Positions 7,673-16,349 of a DNA stretch of 64,000 nt are shown one piece after another; the stretch's first letter is position 1, and every line of letters begins with the position of its first letter. The notes beneath the pieces were generated by a model that worked only from the letters and a program-made list of their open reading frames with translations, searched no databases and was not told where the DNA came from. The stretch comes from Methylobacterium sp. (lineage in GTDB: Bacteria > Pseudomonadota > Alphaproteobacteria > Rhizobiales > Beijerinckiaceae): NCBI GenBank assembly GCA_020252645.1, contig JADCCN010000002.1, positions 124,001 through 188,000 of the forward strand, given 5' to 3'. Both the position numbers and the translations under genes were made by a program.

Positions 7673-10621
7673 TCAGGCCGCGCTCGACAGCCCGATGAGC
7701 TTGCGCGCCTGATCGATGCTGATGGCCGGCCCGAACACATAGCCTTGCGCGAACTGGCACCCGAGCTGGAAGAGTTCCACCGTGTCGGCCTCGGATTCGG
7801 CCCCCTCCGCCACGATATCCATGCCGAGATCCTGCGCGAGGCCCACGATGGAACGCAGGATGAGCGGACGTTTGCCGGTCTCGTCATGGCGCACGAAGCT
7901 CTGGTCGATCTTCAGCGTGTCGAAGGGGAAGCGCTGGAGATAGGAGAGCGACGAGAAGCCCGTGCCGAAATCGTCAAGCGCGAGGCCCGCGCCGAGTTCG
8001 CGCGCCTTCTCGAGAATCTGCGCGGCATATTCCGGGTTTTCCATCACCAGCGTCTCGGTGATCTCGAGCTTCAGCGAGCCGCGCGCGCAAGGGTGGCGCA
8101 GGAGCACGTTCTTGAGATCCTGCAGGATATCTTGCCGGATGAGCTGGCGACTGGAGACATTCACGCTCGCGAAGATCGGCGGATCGACGACGAGGGATTG
8201 CTGCCAGGCGGAGAGTTCGCGCGCCGTGGTTTCCAGCACGAAGAGGCCGATATCGACGATCAGGCCGCTCTCTTCCGCGATCGAGATGAATTCACCCGGC
8301 GGCAACCGGCCGAGGCGCGGATGGTTCCAGCGGATCAGCGCCTCGAAACCGGCGATGGACCGGTCCTCCAGCCGCACGATCGGCTGGAACTGCACTTCGA
8401 GTTCGCTGCGCTCGATCGCCCGGCGCAAATCGTTCGAGAGGCTGAAGCGATCATGCGGCGTGTTGCGCATGGAGGCGCGGTAGATCTCCACGCGGTCGCG
8501 CCCCGTCCGCTTGGCGTGGATCGCCGCCAGTTCCGCGTTGCGGATGAAGGCTTCCTTGTCGTTCGCCGAGGTTTCATCCAGCAGCGCCACGCCCACCGAA
8601 CCGGTGAGATAGATCTGCCGTTCGCCATGGGTGATGGGGGTCGAGACGGCGCGCCGCACCAGATCGGCCAGCGCGACGACGCGCTGCGGCTCCTGTTCGG
8701 AAAGCACGACGAGCGCGAAACTATCGCCGGAAATGCGCGCCAGCGTGTCACCCGCCCGGGCCACGCGCGCGAGCCGCCGGGCGATCGTGAGCAGGATGAT
8801 GTCGCCGGCCGAAACACCCACCGATTCGTTCACCTGCTTGAACCGGTCGATATCGAGCAGGATCAGCGCCGGCTTGCGCGCACCCGCGCCCCCATGCCGC
8901 GCGTTGATCAGCGCGGTTTCAATGCGATCGAGCAGCAGGCGGCGGTTCGGAAGACCGGTGAGATGGTCATGGATCGCATCATGCAGGAGGCGATCCTGTG
9001 TGGTGTGCACGGCGGTGACGTCGAGCAGGCTGCCGACGATGCGGATCACCTCGCCGTCGCGGTTCACCACCGGCCGGGCCTTCAGGCGATACCAGACGGT
9101 CGAGCCATCGCGCGCCATCAGGCGGAAATCCTGCCCGATGCGCCCGCGCTTCTGCTCGATCATCGCATCCAGCGCCGCGCGATAGCGGTCGCGATCAGCC
9201 GGATGGATCACGTTGATGAGAACCGAGGCGCGACCATCGAGCGCGCCCCTTTCGAGGCCGAGATGCATCTCGAGTTCCGGCGAGAGATGCATGTGGTCGT
9301 CGCTGACATCCCAGTCGAAGAGGAGATCGCCGCCGCCCACGAAAGCGAGCGCCTTGCGCTCGGCATCGGGCACGGCGCCGCTGATCACGGCACCGGAAGA
9401 GAAGACATTCTGCATCACGGTGAAGGCGATCATCAGCACGATGAGCACGAGGCCGCCCAGCAGGGCAGGGGCCGCCACATCATTCGTCACCTGCCCGGAA
9501 ACGACCAAAGCCGCGCCGCCCACCCAGACCAGCAGCAGGAACCAGGTCGGCACCAGCATGATCGCGCGGTCATAGCGGTGGAAGGCGAGATAGACGATGA
9601 GCACGAAGCCGATCACGGCGATCGCCGCCATCGAGATACGGGCAATGCCCGAGGCCACGCCGGGATCGATGCTCGACAGCGCAATCAGCACACCGAGCAG
9701 GCCCAGCCAGACCAGCGTGATATGCCCGTAGCGCGCATGCCAGCGGTTGAGGTTGAGATAGGCGAAGAGGAACACCAGCAGGGTGCCGCCCAGCACCGCT
9801 TCGGCACCAGCGCGATAGATGTTCTCGACCTCCGGCCGAAGCGCGAAGAACCGGCCGATGAAGCCGAAATCAATGCCGAGATAGACGAGGACCGCCCATG
9901 CCAGGGCCGCCGAGGCCGGAAAGATCAGCGCCGCGCGCAGGGTCAGCACGATGGTGAGGAAGATCGCCAGAAGGCCGGCAATGCCGGTCACGATGCCGCG
10001 ATAGAGCGTCAGCGCGTTGAGCTTGTCCTTGTAGACCTCCGGGTCCCAAAGGGTGAGTTCGGGCAGGCGCGAGCCGCGTAATTCGGCCACGAAGGTCACG
10101 ATCGCGCCGGGCTCGAGCGTGATCGCGAAGAGATCGGCCTCGGTGCCTTCCTCGCGCTCCGGCCGGAAGCCATGGCTCGCCGTAATCGCCTCGATGCGCA
10201 CGGAAGCGAGGTCTGGCCAGAAGACGCCCGAGCCGGTCAGCTTGAAGCGCGGGGCCACGAGCACGCGTTCGATGATCTCGTTCGAATCGTTCTGCAGCGC
10301 GAAGGCGATCCAGCGCGGGCGGGCGCCGGCCTCGCGGGCCTGCACCTCGATGCGGCGCACGATGCCATTCGCATCGCGCGCGGTCTGGATTTCGAGGCGG
10401 TCCTCGCGCGACTGGTAGGTCTGGATCGCGGGAAGCAGGTCGATCGCCTCGGATTGTGGCGTGACGCGGATCGCATCGAGCGCATGCGCGGCGGAAAGCG
10501 GAGCAAGCAGGGCAAGGAAAAGCAGCAGCAGCGCGAGCGGCGAAACGCGAGGCGCGGCATTGCCGCGAACCTTTCGGTTCGGGGCATATCCGGGCGGGAG
10601 GGAAACAACGCGCCGCATCAT
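7673..10621 (-). CDS. Membrane PAS-GGDEF-EAL c-di-GMP protein, GGDEF site degenerate
   Basis: A 982-residue signalling protein. In order: a signal segment (about 25-48), a periplasmic domain (about 50-205), roughly eight membrane helices (about 208-415), a PAS/PAC region (about 425-560), GGDEF (about 575-725) and EAL (about 735-980). The GGDEF loop reads RISGDSFALVV, so two of the five signature residues are replaced and cyclase activity is doubtful. The EAL domain keeps EALIRW, NVSSRQL, LEITET, LDDFGTGFSSL, LKIDQSF, VAEGAE and QGYVFG, so c-di-GMP phosphodiesterase activity is likely. The periplasmic part probably senses an external ligand. ATGs at 10621 and 10618 are equivalent start candidates. 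Confidence 0.92.
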   Translation of the reverse strand: MMRRVVSLPPGYAPNRKVRGNAAPRVSPLALLLLFLALLAPLSAAHALDAIRVTPQSEAIDLLPAIQTYQSREDRLEIQTARDANGIVRRIEVQAREAGARPRWIAFALQNDSNEIIERVLVAPRFKLTGSGVFWPDLASVRIEAITASHGFRPEREEGTEADLFAITLEPGAIVTFVAELRGSRLPELTLWDPEVYKDKLNALTLYRGIVTGIAGLLAIFLTIVLTLRAALIFPASAALAWAVLVYLGIDFGFIGRFFALRPEVENIYRAGAEAVLGGTLLVFLFAYLNLNRWHARYGHITLVWLGLLGVLIALSSIDPGVASGIARISMAAIAVIGFVLIVYLAFHRYDRAIMLVPTWFLLLVWVGGAALVVSGQVTNDVAAPALLGGLVLIVLMIAFTVMQNVFSSGAVISGAVPDAERKALAFVGGGDLLFDWDVSDDHMHLSPELEMHLGLERGALDGRASVLINVIHPADRDRYRAALDAMIEQKRGRIGQDFRLMARDGSTVWYRLKARPVVNRDGEVIRIVGSLLDVTAVHTTQDRLLHDAIHDHLTGLPNRRLLLDRIETALINARHGGAGARKPALILLDIDRFKQVNESVGVSAGDIILLTIARRLARVARAGDTLARISGDSFALVVLSEQEPQRVVALADLVRRAVSTPITHGERQIYLTGSVGVALLDETSANDKEAFIRNAELAAIHAKRTGRDRVEIYRASMRNTPHDRFSLSNDLRRAIERSELEVQFQPIVRLEDRSIAGFEALIRWNHPRLGRLPPGEFISIAEESGLIVDIGLFVLETTARELSAWQQSLVVDPPIFASVNVSSRQLIRQDILQDLKNVLLRHPCARGSLKLEITETLVMENPEYAAQILEKARELGAGLALDDFGTGFSSLSYLQRFPFDTLKIDQSFVRHDETGKRPLILRSIVGLAQDLGMDIVAEGAESEADTVELFQLGCQFAQGYVFGPAISIDQARKLIGLSSAA

Positions 10622-10676
10622 GGTCGAGTGGTAACGTCCGGTCTCTCTTGCAGCAAGCGCGGCAGGCCTGGCATGG

Positions 10677-11297
10677 TTAGGGTGCGGCGGAATTGGGCGG
10701 GAAAAGATCCGATTTCAACAGGCCGTAGAGCACATGGTCGCGCCGCCGCCCGGCAATGGCGAGATAGGCACGCGCATAGCCTTCGCGCCGAAAGCCGGCC
10801 TTTTCAAGGACACGGATCGACGCGACATTTTCCGGCAGGCAGGCGGCTTCCAGCCGTTCGAGGCCCAATGTCAGGAAGGCAAAATCGCGGAGCAGCCGCA
10901 CGGATTGCGTCATGTAGCCATTGCGGGCGAAGGGTTCGCCCATCCAGTAGCCGAGCGTGCCCGTCCGGGCCGCGCGCCACCGGATGTTCGAGAGGGTGAT
11001 TCCACCCATGAGCTGGCCGGTTTCTTCCATGAAGATCAGGAACGAAAAGCCGGATTCCTCCGCCGCTTCCTCGCGCAGGCGAGCAAGCCGCCGACGATAG
11101 GCGCCGCGGCTCAGATCATCCTCCGGCCAGAGGGGCTCCCAGGGCGCGAGAAAGCCACGGGACTGTTCCCGCAAGGCAACCCAGGCGGGAAAATCGGCCA
11201 TTTCCGGCGTGCGAAGGATGAGGCCGCTCCCGGAAATCTGCGGGAGGGGCGGCCGGCCCAGACCTTTCACGCCTTCGAAGAACCAGCGCATGTTCAT
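10677..11297 (-). CDS. GNAT family N-acetyltransferase (RimJ/RimL-like)
   Basis: About 206 residues with the RimJ-type GNAT layout: ISGSGLILRTPEMADFPAW at the start, GGITLSNIRW, the acetyl-CoA loop region YWMGEPFARNGYM and the late motif LEAACLPENVASIRVLEKAGF. It may acetylate a protein N-terminus or a small amine; the substrate is unknown. ATG 11297 overlaps the thrC stop (TGATG), so translation is probably coupled to thrC. An upstream GTG at 11300 and an ATG at 11291 are alternatives. Confidence 0.9.
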   Translation of the reverse strand: MNMRWFFEGVKGLGRPPLPQISGSGLILRTPEMADFPAWVALREQSRGFLAPWEPLWPEDDLSRGAYRRRLARLREEAAEESGFSFLIFMEETGQLMGGITLSNIRWRAARTGTLGYWMGEPFARNGYMTQSVRLLRDFAFLTLGLERLEAACLPENVASIRVLEKAGFRREGYARAYLAIAGRRRDHVLYGLLKSDLFPPNSAAP

Positions 11298-12691
11298 CAC
11301 GCCCAGCGTTTGGCCTGAATACAGGCCTCGAGATCCGCCAGCGCATTGGGCAATTCCACCATGCGCTCGGGATCGGTCATGAGATGTGCGAGGCGCGGCG
11401 GCAATCCGGCCTCGAGCCCGGTGATCGCGCGGATCGCATCCGGGAACTTGGCCGGTGCGGCGGTGGCCAGCACCACCAGCGGCACGGAGGCTGGAAGCCC
11501 GGCCTTCTCCGCCGCGATCACGCCGGTCGCGGTGTGCGGCTCCAGCAGGTAGACGCTGTCGGCCAGGGTCCGGCGGATGATCTCCGCGACTTCCGGCTCG
11601 CTGCCGCGATGGGCATGGAACTCGGCGCGGATCTTCGCGAGCACCGTCTCCGGCAGGGTGAAGCTGCCGGATTGCCTCAGGCTCTCCATCATCGCGCGCA
11701 CGGCAGGGGCGTCATTGCCGGCTGCCTCGAACAGCAGGCGCTCGAAATTGGAGGAGACCTGGATATCCATCGAGGGCGAGGTGGTGGCTTCCACGCCGCG
11801 CGTCTCGTAGCGGCCGGAATGAAGCATGCGCGCGAGGATGTCATTGGCGTTGGTGGCAACGATCAGCGTCTCGATCGGCAACCCCATCCGCCGCGCGACA
11901 TGCCCGGCGAAGATGTCGCCGAAATTGCCGGTGGGCACGGAAAAAGCGATTTTCCGGTGCGGCGCCCCGAGCGCCACGGCCGCGACGAAGTAATACGTTA
12001 CCTGCGCGACGATGCGCACCCAGTTGATGGAATTCACGCCCGAAAGACCAACGGAATCGCGGAAGGCGTGGTCGTTGAACATGCCCTTCACGAGGGCCTG
12101 GCAATCGTCGAAATTCCCCGCGATCGAGAGCGCGTGGATATGCGCCTCGGTGGGGGTGGTCATCATCCGGCGCTGCACATCGGAGACGCGGCCCTTCGGG
12201 AAGAGGATGAAGACATCCGCCCGCTCGCTCGCGCGGAAAGCCTCGATGGCAGCCCCGCCGGTATCGCCGGAGGTTGCGCCCACAATGGTCGCGCGCCGGC
12301 CCCTTACCTCGAGAACGTGATCCATCAGGCGTGCGAGCAGCTGCATCGCGACATCCTTGAAGGCGAGCGTCGGGCCATGGAACAATTCGAGGATGAAGCG
12401 GTTCGGGCCGATCTGCTGCAGGGGCGTGACAGCCTTGTGCGCGAAGCTGGCATAGGCTGCCTCGCAGGCCTGCTTCAGCACCGCATCGGGAATGGAGCCA
12501 CCCGTGAATCGCCGGATGACATCAAAGGCCACGGCGTGGAAGGGCTGGCCGGCATAGGCGGCGATCTCGCTGTGCGAAATCTGCGGCCAGTTCTCGGGGA
12601 CATAAAGGCCGCCATCGCGGGCAAGCCCGGTCAGCATGCATTCGGAAAAATCGAGGGAGGGCGCAAGGCCGCGGGTCGAGATATAGCGCAT
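11297..12691 (-). CDS. thrC: Threonine synthase
   Basis: A PLP enzyme converting O-phosphohomoserine to threonine. The N-terminus MRYISTRGLAPSLDFSECML is typical of the longer alphaproteobacterial/yeast-like class. The PLP lysine lies in GPTLAFKDVAMQLL, and the phosphate-binding glycine loop ATSGDTGGAAIEAF follows. The length (464 aa) is normal. It lies 17 bases downstream of surf1 on the same strand, and its stop overlaps the GNAT start. In many Rhizobiales an M16 peptidase gene follows thrC; it is absent here. Confidence 0.95.
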   Translation of the reverse strand: MRYISTRGLAPSLDFSECMLTGLARDGGLYVPENWPQISHSEIAAYAGQPFHAVAFDVIRRFTGGSIPDAVLKQACEAAYASFAHKAVTPLQQIGPNRFILELFHGPTLAFKDVAMQLLARLMDHVLEVRGRRATIVGATSGDTGGAAIEAFRASERADVFILFPKGRVSDVQRRMMTTPTEAHIHALSIAGNFDDCQALVKGMFNDHAFRDSVGLSGVNSINWVRIVAQVTYYFVAAVALGAPHRKIAFSVPTGNFGDIFAGHVARRMGLPIETLIVATNANDILARMLHSGRYETRGVEATTSPSMDIQVSSNFERLLFEAAGNDAPAVRAMMESLRQSGSFTLPETVLAKIRAEFHAHRGSEPEVAEIIRRTLADSVYLLEPHTATGVIAAEKAGLPASVPLVVLATAAPAKFPDAIRAITGLEAGLPPRLAHLMTDPERMVELPNALADLEACIQAKRWA

Positions 12692-12708
12692 GGACGGCGT
12701 TTAACCGA

Positions 12709-13530
12709 TCAGTTTGCGTCCGTCACGGCGTTTTCGTCGCGGCGGCGCCGCTGCCCGAACAGAAAAGCGAACGCAACGGCGAGATTGGTAAGGGCGAGGC
12801 TCCACCAGGTGATCGCGTATTCGAGGTGGTTGTCGGGGATGGATTTCAGGAGGTCCGGCACATCCATGCCGAAAGGCGGCTGGCTTTCCGCGCCATCGGC
12901 CTCCCGGTCGAAGGAAGCGGCGAAGGCGAGCGCCGGGTGCTCGCCCTGCGGCGACAGCCCGAGATGGCGCGCGATATCCTGCGTGGAGCGAAAGAAGAAC
13001 GTGCCCTTCCCGGGGTCATTATGGGGAGGGAACAGCCCCTCCCGCTCGCCCGGACGCAGGAAACCCGTGAGCGTCACGAGGCCCGAAGGCGTCTCGATCG
13101 GCGGGATCGCGCCGGAGGGCGGAGTGGGCAGGAAACCGCGATTGACGAGGATGACCACCGGCCGGCAGCTCCCCGCCGCGCAGAATTCCGTGTTGAACGC
13201 GCTGATGACCTGCACGCCGAACCCGCTCACCGGCACCCGGCCGAAGCGATCGCGCTCGCCGGGCTTTGGTGCCGGGCGCGAGGTACGGATAAAGGCGGTC
13301 TTCTCCGGGAGAAACCGGCCGGTGACACTCACCCGCTCCCACAGGCCGCCTTCAGCGAGAGGCCGCGCGGATTTCGTTGCGGCCGCGGCGATTTGCGCGA
13401 TGAAGGCGCGCTTCTCGGCGCGACGCTGCCATTGCCAGGCACCGAGGCTCATGAGCACAAGCGTGCCGATGAGCGTGAAGGCCATGAAGAAAAGAAGGCT
13501 GCGGTCGCGCATCACTCGATACTCGCTCAT
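12709..13530 (-). CDS. surf1: SURF1 family cytochrome oxidase assembly protein
   Basis: The product is 273 residues with one membrane helix near each end (about 10-30 and 240-258) and a periplasmic domain between. WQWQRRAEK after the first helix and the segment LVNRGFLP are SURF1 hallmarks. SURF1 helps deliver heme a to subunit I. ATG 13530 has GGAGG just upstream (GTGGAGGCAGC). It is the last cytochrome-oxidase gene of the cluster and is preceded by a terminator-like hairpin that lies right against its ribosome-binding site. Confidence 0.92.
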   Translation of the reverse strand: MSEYRVMRDRSLLFFMAFTLIGTLVLMSLGAWQWQRRAEKRAFIAQIAAAATKSARPLAEGGLWERVSVTGRFLPEKTAFIRTSRPAPKPGERDRFGRVPVSGFGVQVISAFNTEFCAAGSCRPVVILVNRGFLPTPPSGAIPPIETPSGLVTLTGFLRPGEREGLFPPHNDPGKGTFFFRSTQDIARHLGLSPQGEHPALAFAASFDREADGAESQPPFGMDVPDLLKSIPDNHLEYAITWWSLALTNLAVAFAFLFGQRRRRDENAVTDAN

Positions 13531-13542
13531 GCTGCCTCCACG

Positions 13543-13567
13543 AAAAAAGGCGGCACGCGGCCGCCTT
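13543..13567 (-). terminator. Rho-independent terminator or attenuator between ctaE and surf1
   Basis: Read on the minus strand, AAGGCGGC pairs with GCCGCCTT around a five-base loop, followed directly by a run of T (AAAAAA on the plus strand). It lies downstream of ctaE and only a few bases before the surf1 ribosome-binding site, so it likely reduces read-through from the oxidase genes into surf1-thrC. Confidence 0.7.
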
Positions 13568-13590
13568 CCCGAATTGCCGGATCGCGGCGG

Positions 13591-14460
13591 TCAATGCCCG
13601 AGCATGTTCGGCGCAAAACCGAAATTCGAACCCCAGACATAGATCGCGGCGAAGAGGAACAGCCACACCACGTCCACGAAATGCCAGTACCAGGCCGCGA
13701 ATTCGAAGCCGAGGTGCTGCTTGGGCGTGAAGTGGCCCTTGTAGACGCGGGCAAGGCACACCGCGAGGAAGATGGTGCCCACGAAGACGTGGAAGCCATG
13801 GAAGCCCGTCGCCATGAAAAAGGTCGCGCCATAGATGTGGCCCGAGAACTTGAAGGCGGCGTGGCTATACTCATAGACCTGCACCAGCGAGAACAGCGCG
13901 CCGAGCAGGATGGTGAGCCACAGGGCCTTCTTCACCGCTTCGCGATCGCCATTCAGCAGCGCATGATGCGCCCAGGTGACGGTTGTGCCCGAGGTGAGCA
14001 GGATCAGCGTGTTGAAGAGAGGCAATTCCCAAGGGTTGAACACCGCGATGCCCTTCGGAGGCCATTGGCCGCCGGTGAGTTCGGTGCGGGTATACTGGAT
14101 GGTCTCGCCGGCAAAGATCGCCGCATCGAAATAGGCCCAGAACCACGCCACGAAGAACATCACTTCCGAAGCGATGAAGAGGATCATGCCATAGCGGTGG
14201 TGCATCTGCACCACGCGGGTATGATCTCCCGATTCGGCCTCGTTCACGACATCGGCCCACCAGCCATACATGGTGTAGAGCACGCCGATGAGGCCGGCGA
14301 TGGTCAGGTAGCTGCCGACCGCCATGCCGCCGAGCGTCATCTTCTTCATCCACATCACCGCGCCGACCGCCATGATGAAGGCCGAGACCGAGCCGACGAA
14401 CGGCCAGGGCGAGAGCGGCAGGATGTGGTAATCGTGGTTCTTGGCGTGCGCGTTGGCCAT
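13591..14460 (-). CDS. ctaE: Cytochrome c oxidase subunit III
   Basis: The 289-residue, seven-helix subunit of the aa3-type oxidase. Recognisable segments are AKNHDYHILPLSPWPFVGS at the start, EVMFFVAWFWAYF, the GTTVTWAHHALL helix and the C-terminal FEFAAWYWHFVDVVWLFLF. It is co-directional with ctaG (43-bp gap) and followed by a terminator-like hairpin. Confidence 0.97.
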   Translation of the reverse strand: MANAHAKNHDYHILPLSPWPFVGSVSAFIMAVGAVMWMKKMTLGGMAVGSYLTIAGLIGVLYTMYGWWADVVNEAESGDHTRVVQMHHRYGMILFIASEVMFFVAWFWAYFDAAIFAGETIQYTRTELTGGQWPPKGIAVFNPWELPLFNTLILLTSGTTVTWAHHALLNGDREAVKKALWLTILLGALFSLVQVYEYSHAAFKFSGHIYGATFFMATGFHGFHVFVGTIFLAVCLARVYKGHFTPKQHLGFEFAAWYWHFVDVVWLFLFAAIYVWGSNFGFAPNMLGH

Positions 14461-14503
14461 CCGAGGCCCCCTTCTTCGTTAGGCGTTCCGGCTCGTTATC
14501 CCG

Positions 14504-15115
14504 TCAGCGCGCCGGAGGAATCGCGGATGATGCATCCGCGATCGGCTTCGTCGCGTTCTTGGCGGGAAAAAACGTGTAAGACAAGGTGATGGTCTGGAGG
14601 AAATCGAGGTCCTTTTCCTTCGAGATCTCCGGATCGACAAAGAACACCACGTCTTCCGTGCGGCTCTCGCCCGGATGGAGGGTGATCTCGTTGAAGCAGA
14701 AGCAGGCGATCTTGTTGAACCACGCGCCAGCCTGATCCGGCGAGACGTTGTAGCTCGCAATGCCGGTCACGCTGCGGTCCGACGCGTTGCGGATGGTGTA
14801 GCTCACCGTGCGCACTTCGCCGCCCTTCACCGAAACGGTGGGCATTTCCGGTTCGAACCGCCAGCCCAGGCCCGGCGCGACATTCGCATCCATGCGGATG
14901 GTGAAGAGCCGCTCCGTCACGCGGTCCGGGGCCTTCAAGGCGACCTGGGTCGTGCCGCCATAGCCGGTCACGCGGCAGAAGAGATCGTAGAGCGGCACGG
15001 CAGCGAACGACATGCCGAGCATGAAAAGCGTGCCGCCCAGCACATAGCCTGCGACGCGCAGGTTGCGGCGAGGGTCGATCGTCACGGGGCGGGGAGGGGT
15101 CTTTTCGCGATCCAT
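14504..15115 (-). CDS. ctaG: Cytochrome c oxidase assembly protein CtaG (Cox11)
   Basis: CtaG inserts copper into the CuB site of subunit I. The product has an N-terminal membrane anchor (about 20-42) and a periplasmic domain with the copper-binding pair in KIACFCFNEITLHPGE (CFCF). The helix segment FAAVPLYDLFCRVTGYGG is family-typical. ATG 15115 gives 203 residues, normal length; the open frame up to 15214 lies within coxF. It starts five bases after the coxF stop. Confidence 0.95.
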   Translation of the reverse strand: MDREKTPPRPVTIDPRRNLRVAGYVLGGTLFMLGMSFAAVPLYDLFCRVTGYGGTTQVALKAPDRVTERLFTIRMDANVAPGLGWRFEPEMPTVSVKGGEVRTVSYTIRNASDRSVTGIASYNVSPDQAGAWFNKIACFCFNEITLHPGESRTEDVVFFVDPEISKEKDLDFLQTITLSYTFFPAKNATKPIADASSAIPPAR

Positions 15116-15119
15116 GGCG

Positions 15120-15287
15120 TCACATCGGCCGGGCCAGAATGGCCGGACCCATCTTGAAAATGGTGATAACGTAGAACAGCACGACAAGGCCCACGACCGA
15201 GAGCGCGATGGCACGCGAGCGGCGCTGGCGGCGCGCTTTCTCTTCGGGCGTGAGAATGATGCCTTCCGGCTCGGGCGTGTCGCTCAT
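15120..15287 (-). CDS. coxF: Small CoxF-like membrane protein
   Basis: A 55-residue protein beginning [20 protein letters not shown] with one membrane helix ([18 protein letters not shown]) and a short tail. Small proteins of this shape between ctaB and ctaG in rhizobial oxidase operons are called CoxF; the role is not firmly known, presumably oxidase assembly or stability. Its ATG overlaps the ctaB TGA by the ATGA pattern, which fixes the start. The name rests on position and shape. Confidence 0.8.
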   Translation of the reverse strand: MSDTPEPEGIILTPEEKARRQRRSRAIALSVVGLVVLFYVITIFKMGPAILARPM

Positions 15288-16240
15288 GCGCCGAACTCCG
15301 TCAGGCGCGACAGCATGGGCAGCAGCAGGAACACGATGCGCTCGATGAGCAGGGCCGCGAACAGCGCGAAGAGATAGAGGATGGAACCGCCGAACATCGA
15401 CCAGCAGGCCTTGCGATCCGCTTCCGGCGTCGCGGCGCGCAGGATCATCCAGGACCAGCGGAGCATCATGCCGGAGCCGATCACGGCGGTGGCGAGATAG
15501 AGCCAGTGGCCGAAGCCCAGAGCCACCGGCGCGAAGGACGAGAGCGCGAGCAGGATCGTGTAGATCAGGATCTGGCGGCGCGTGGCAGCCTCGCCCGCCA
15601 CAACCGGCAGCATGGGCACGCCCGCGCGGGTGTAATCCTCGTTCTTTACCAGCGCGAGTGCCCAGAAATGCGGAGGAGTCCACAGGAAGATGATGAGGAA
15701 CAGCATGATGGGCTCGATCGCGATCGAGCCGGTCACGGCCGCCCAGCCAATCACCGGCGGGAAGGCTCCGGCGGCACCGCCGATCACGATGTTCTGCGCG
15801 GTCGAGCGCTTGAGGCCCATCGTGTAGATCACGACATAGAAGAAGATGGTGAAGGCGAGCAGACCGCCTGCAAGCCAGTTGGTCGCGAGGCCCAGCACCA
15901 TCACCGAGAAGAATGACAGCAGCAGGCCGAAAACCTTCGCCTCGTCCGGCGACACGCGGCCCGCGGGAATGGGCCGGCCCGACGTGCGGCGCATCACCTG
16001 ATCGATATCGGCATCATACCACATGTTGAGCGCACCGGAGGCGCCGCCGCCCAGCGCGATCGCTAGGATCGCGATACCGCCGATCACCGGGTGGATGTTG
16101 CCCGGCGCGATCAGCATGCCGACAAGCGCGGTGAATACCACCAGCGACATGACGCGCGGCTTCATCAGCGCCCAGAAATCGATTGGGTCTGCGTTGGAAA
16201 TCAGCGTCTCGCGCTGGATGTCAGCTCCCGCGTCGCTCAC
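15284..16240 (-). CDS. ctaB: Protoheme IX farnesyltransferase (heme O synthase)
   Basis: A UbiA-superfamily membrane enzyme that farnesylates heme b to heme O, the precursor of heme A for aa3 oxidase. The first Asp motif is [15 protein letters not shown]; the second prenyl-diphosphate region lies near [19 protein letters not shown]. The start region [17 protein letters not shown] and length (318 aa) are normal. The gene lies between ctaD and coxF in the oxidase cluster and overlaps coxF by four bases. Confidence 0.96.
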   Translation of the reverse strand: MSDAGADIQRETLISNADPIDFWALMKPRVMSLVVFTALVGMLIAPGNIHPVIGGIAILAIALGGGASGALNMWYDADIDQVMRRTSGRPIPAGRVSPDEAKVFGLLLSFFSVMVLGLATNWLAGGLLAFTIFFYVVIYTMGLKRSTAQNIVIGGAAGAFPPVIGWAAVTGSIAIEPIMLFLIIFLWTPPHFWALALVKNEDYTRAGVPMLPVVAGEAATRRQILIYTILLALSSFAPVALGFGHWLYLATAVIGSGMMLRWSWMILRAATPEADRKACWSMFGGSILYLFALFAALLIERIVFLLLPMLSRLTEFGA

Positions 16241-16275
16241 GGTTCGCCTGCCTCAACTCTGTGCTCTGGGATTGG

Positions 16276-16339
16276 CCCCATGCGGAAACGGCCATTCCGG
16301 CCGTTTGCGGATGGGGCGGAGCCTTGCAGGAAGGCTCCG
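16276..16339 (-). promoter_or_regulatory. Two adjacent strong hairpins between ctaD and ctaB
   Basis: The first dyad (16276-16316) has arms beginning CCCCAT and ending ATGGGG with an inner AAACGGCC/GGCCGTTT stem. The second (16317-16339) is CGGAGCCTT, a five-base loop, then AAGGCTCCG. They fill most of the gap between the ctaD stop and the ctaB start. No T-run follows, so they more likely stabilise the ctaCD transcript or mark RNA processing than end transcription outright. Confidence 0.65.
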
Positions 16340-16349
16340 CCGGAAGGGA

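Noticed and set aside
7745-10081. 778-residue plus-strand open frame
   Set aside because: It lies opposite the GGDEF/EAL gene and has the same shadow composition.
11384-13642. 752-residue plus-strand open frame
   Set aside because: It is antisense to thrC and surf1, both clear by motif.
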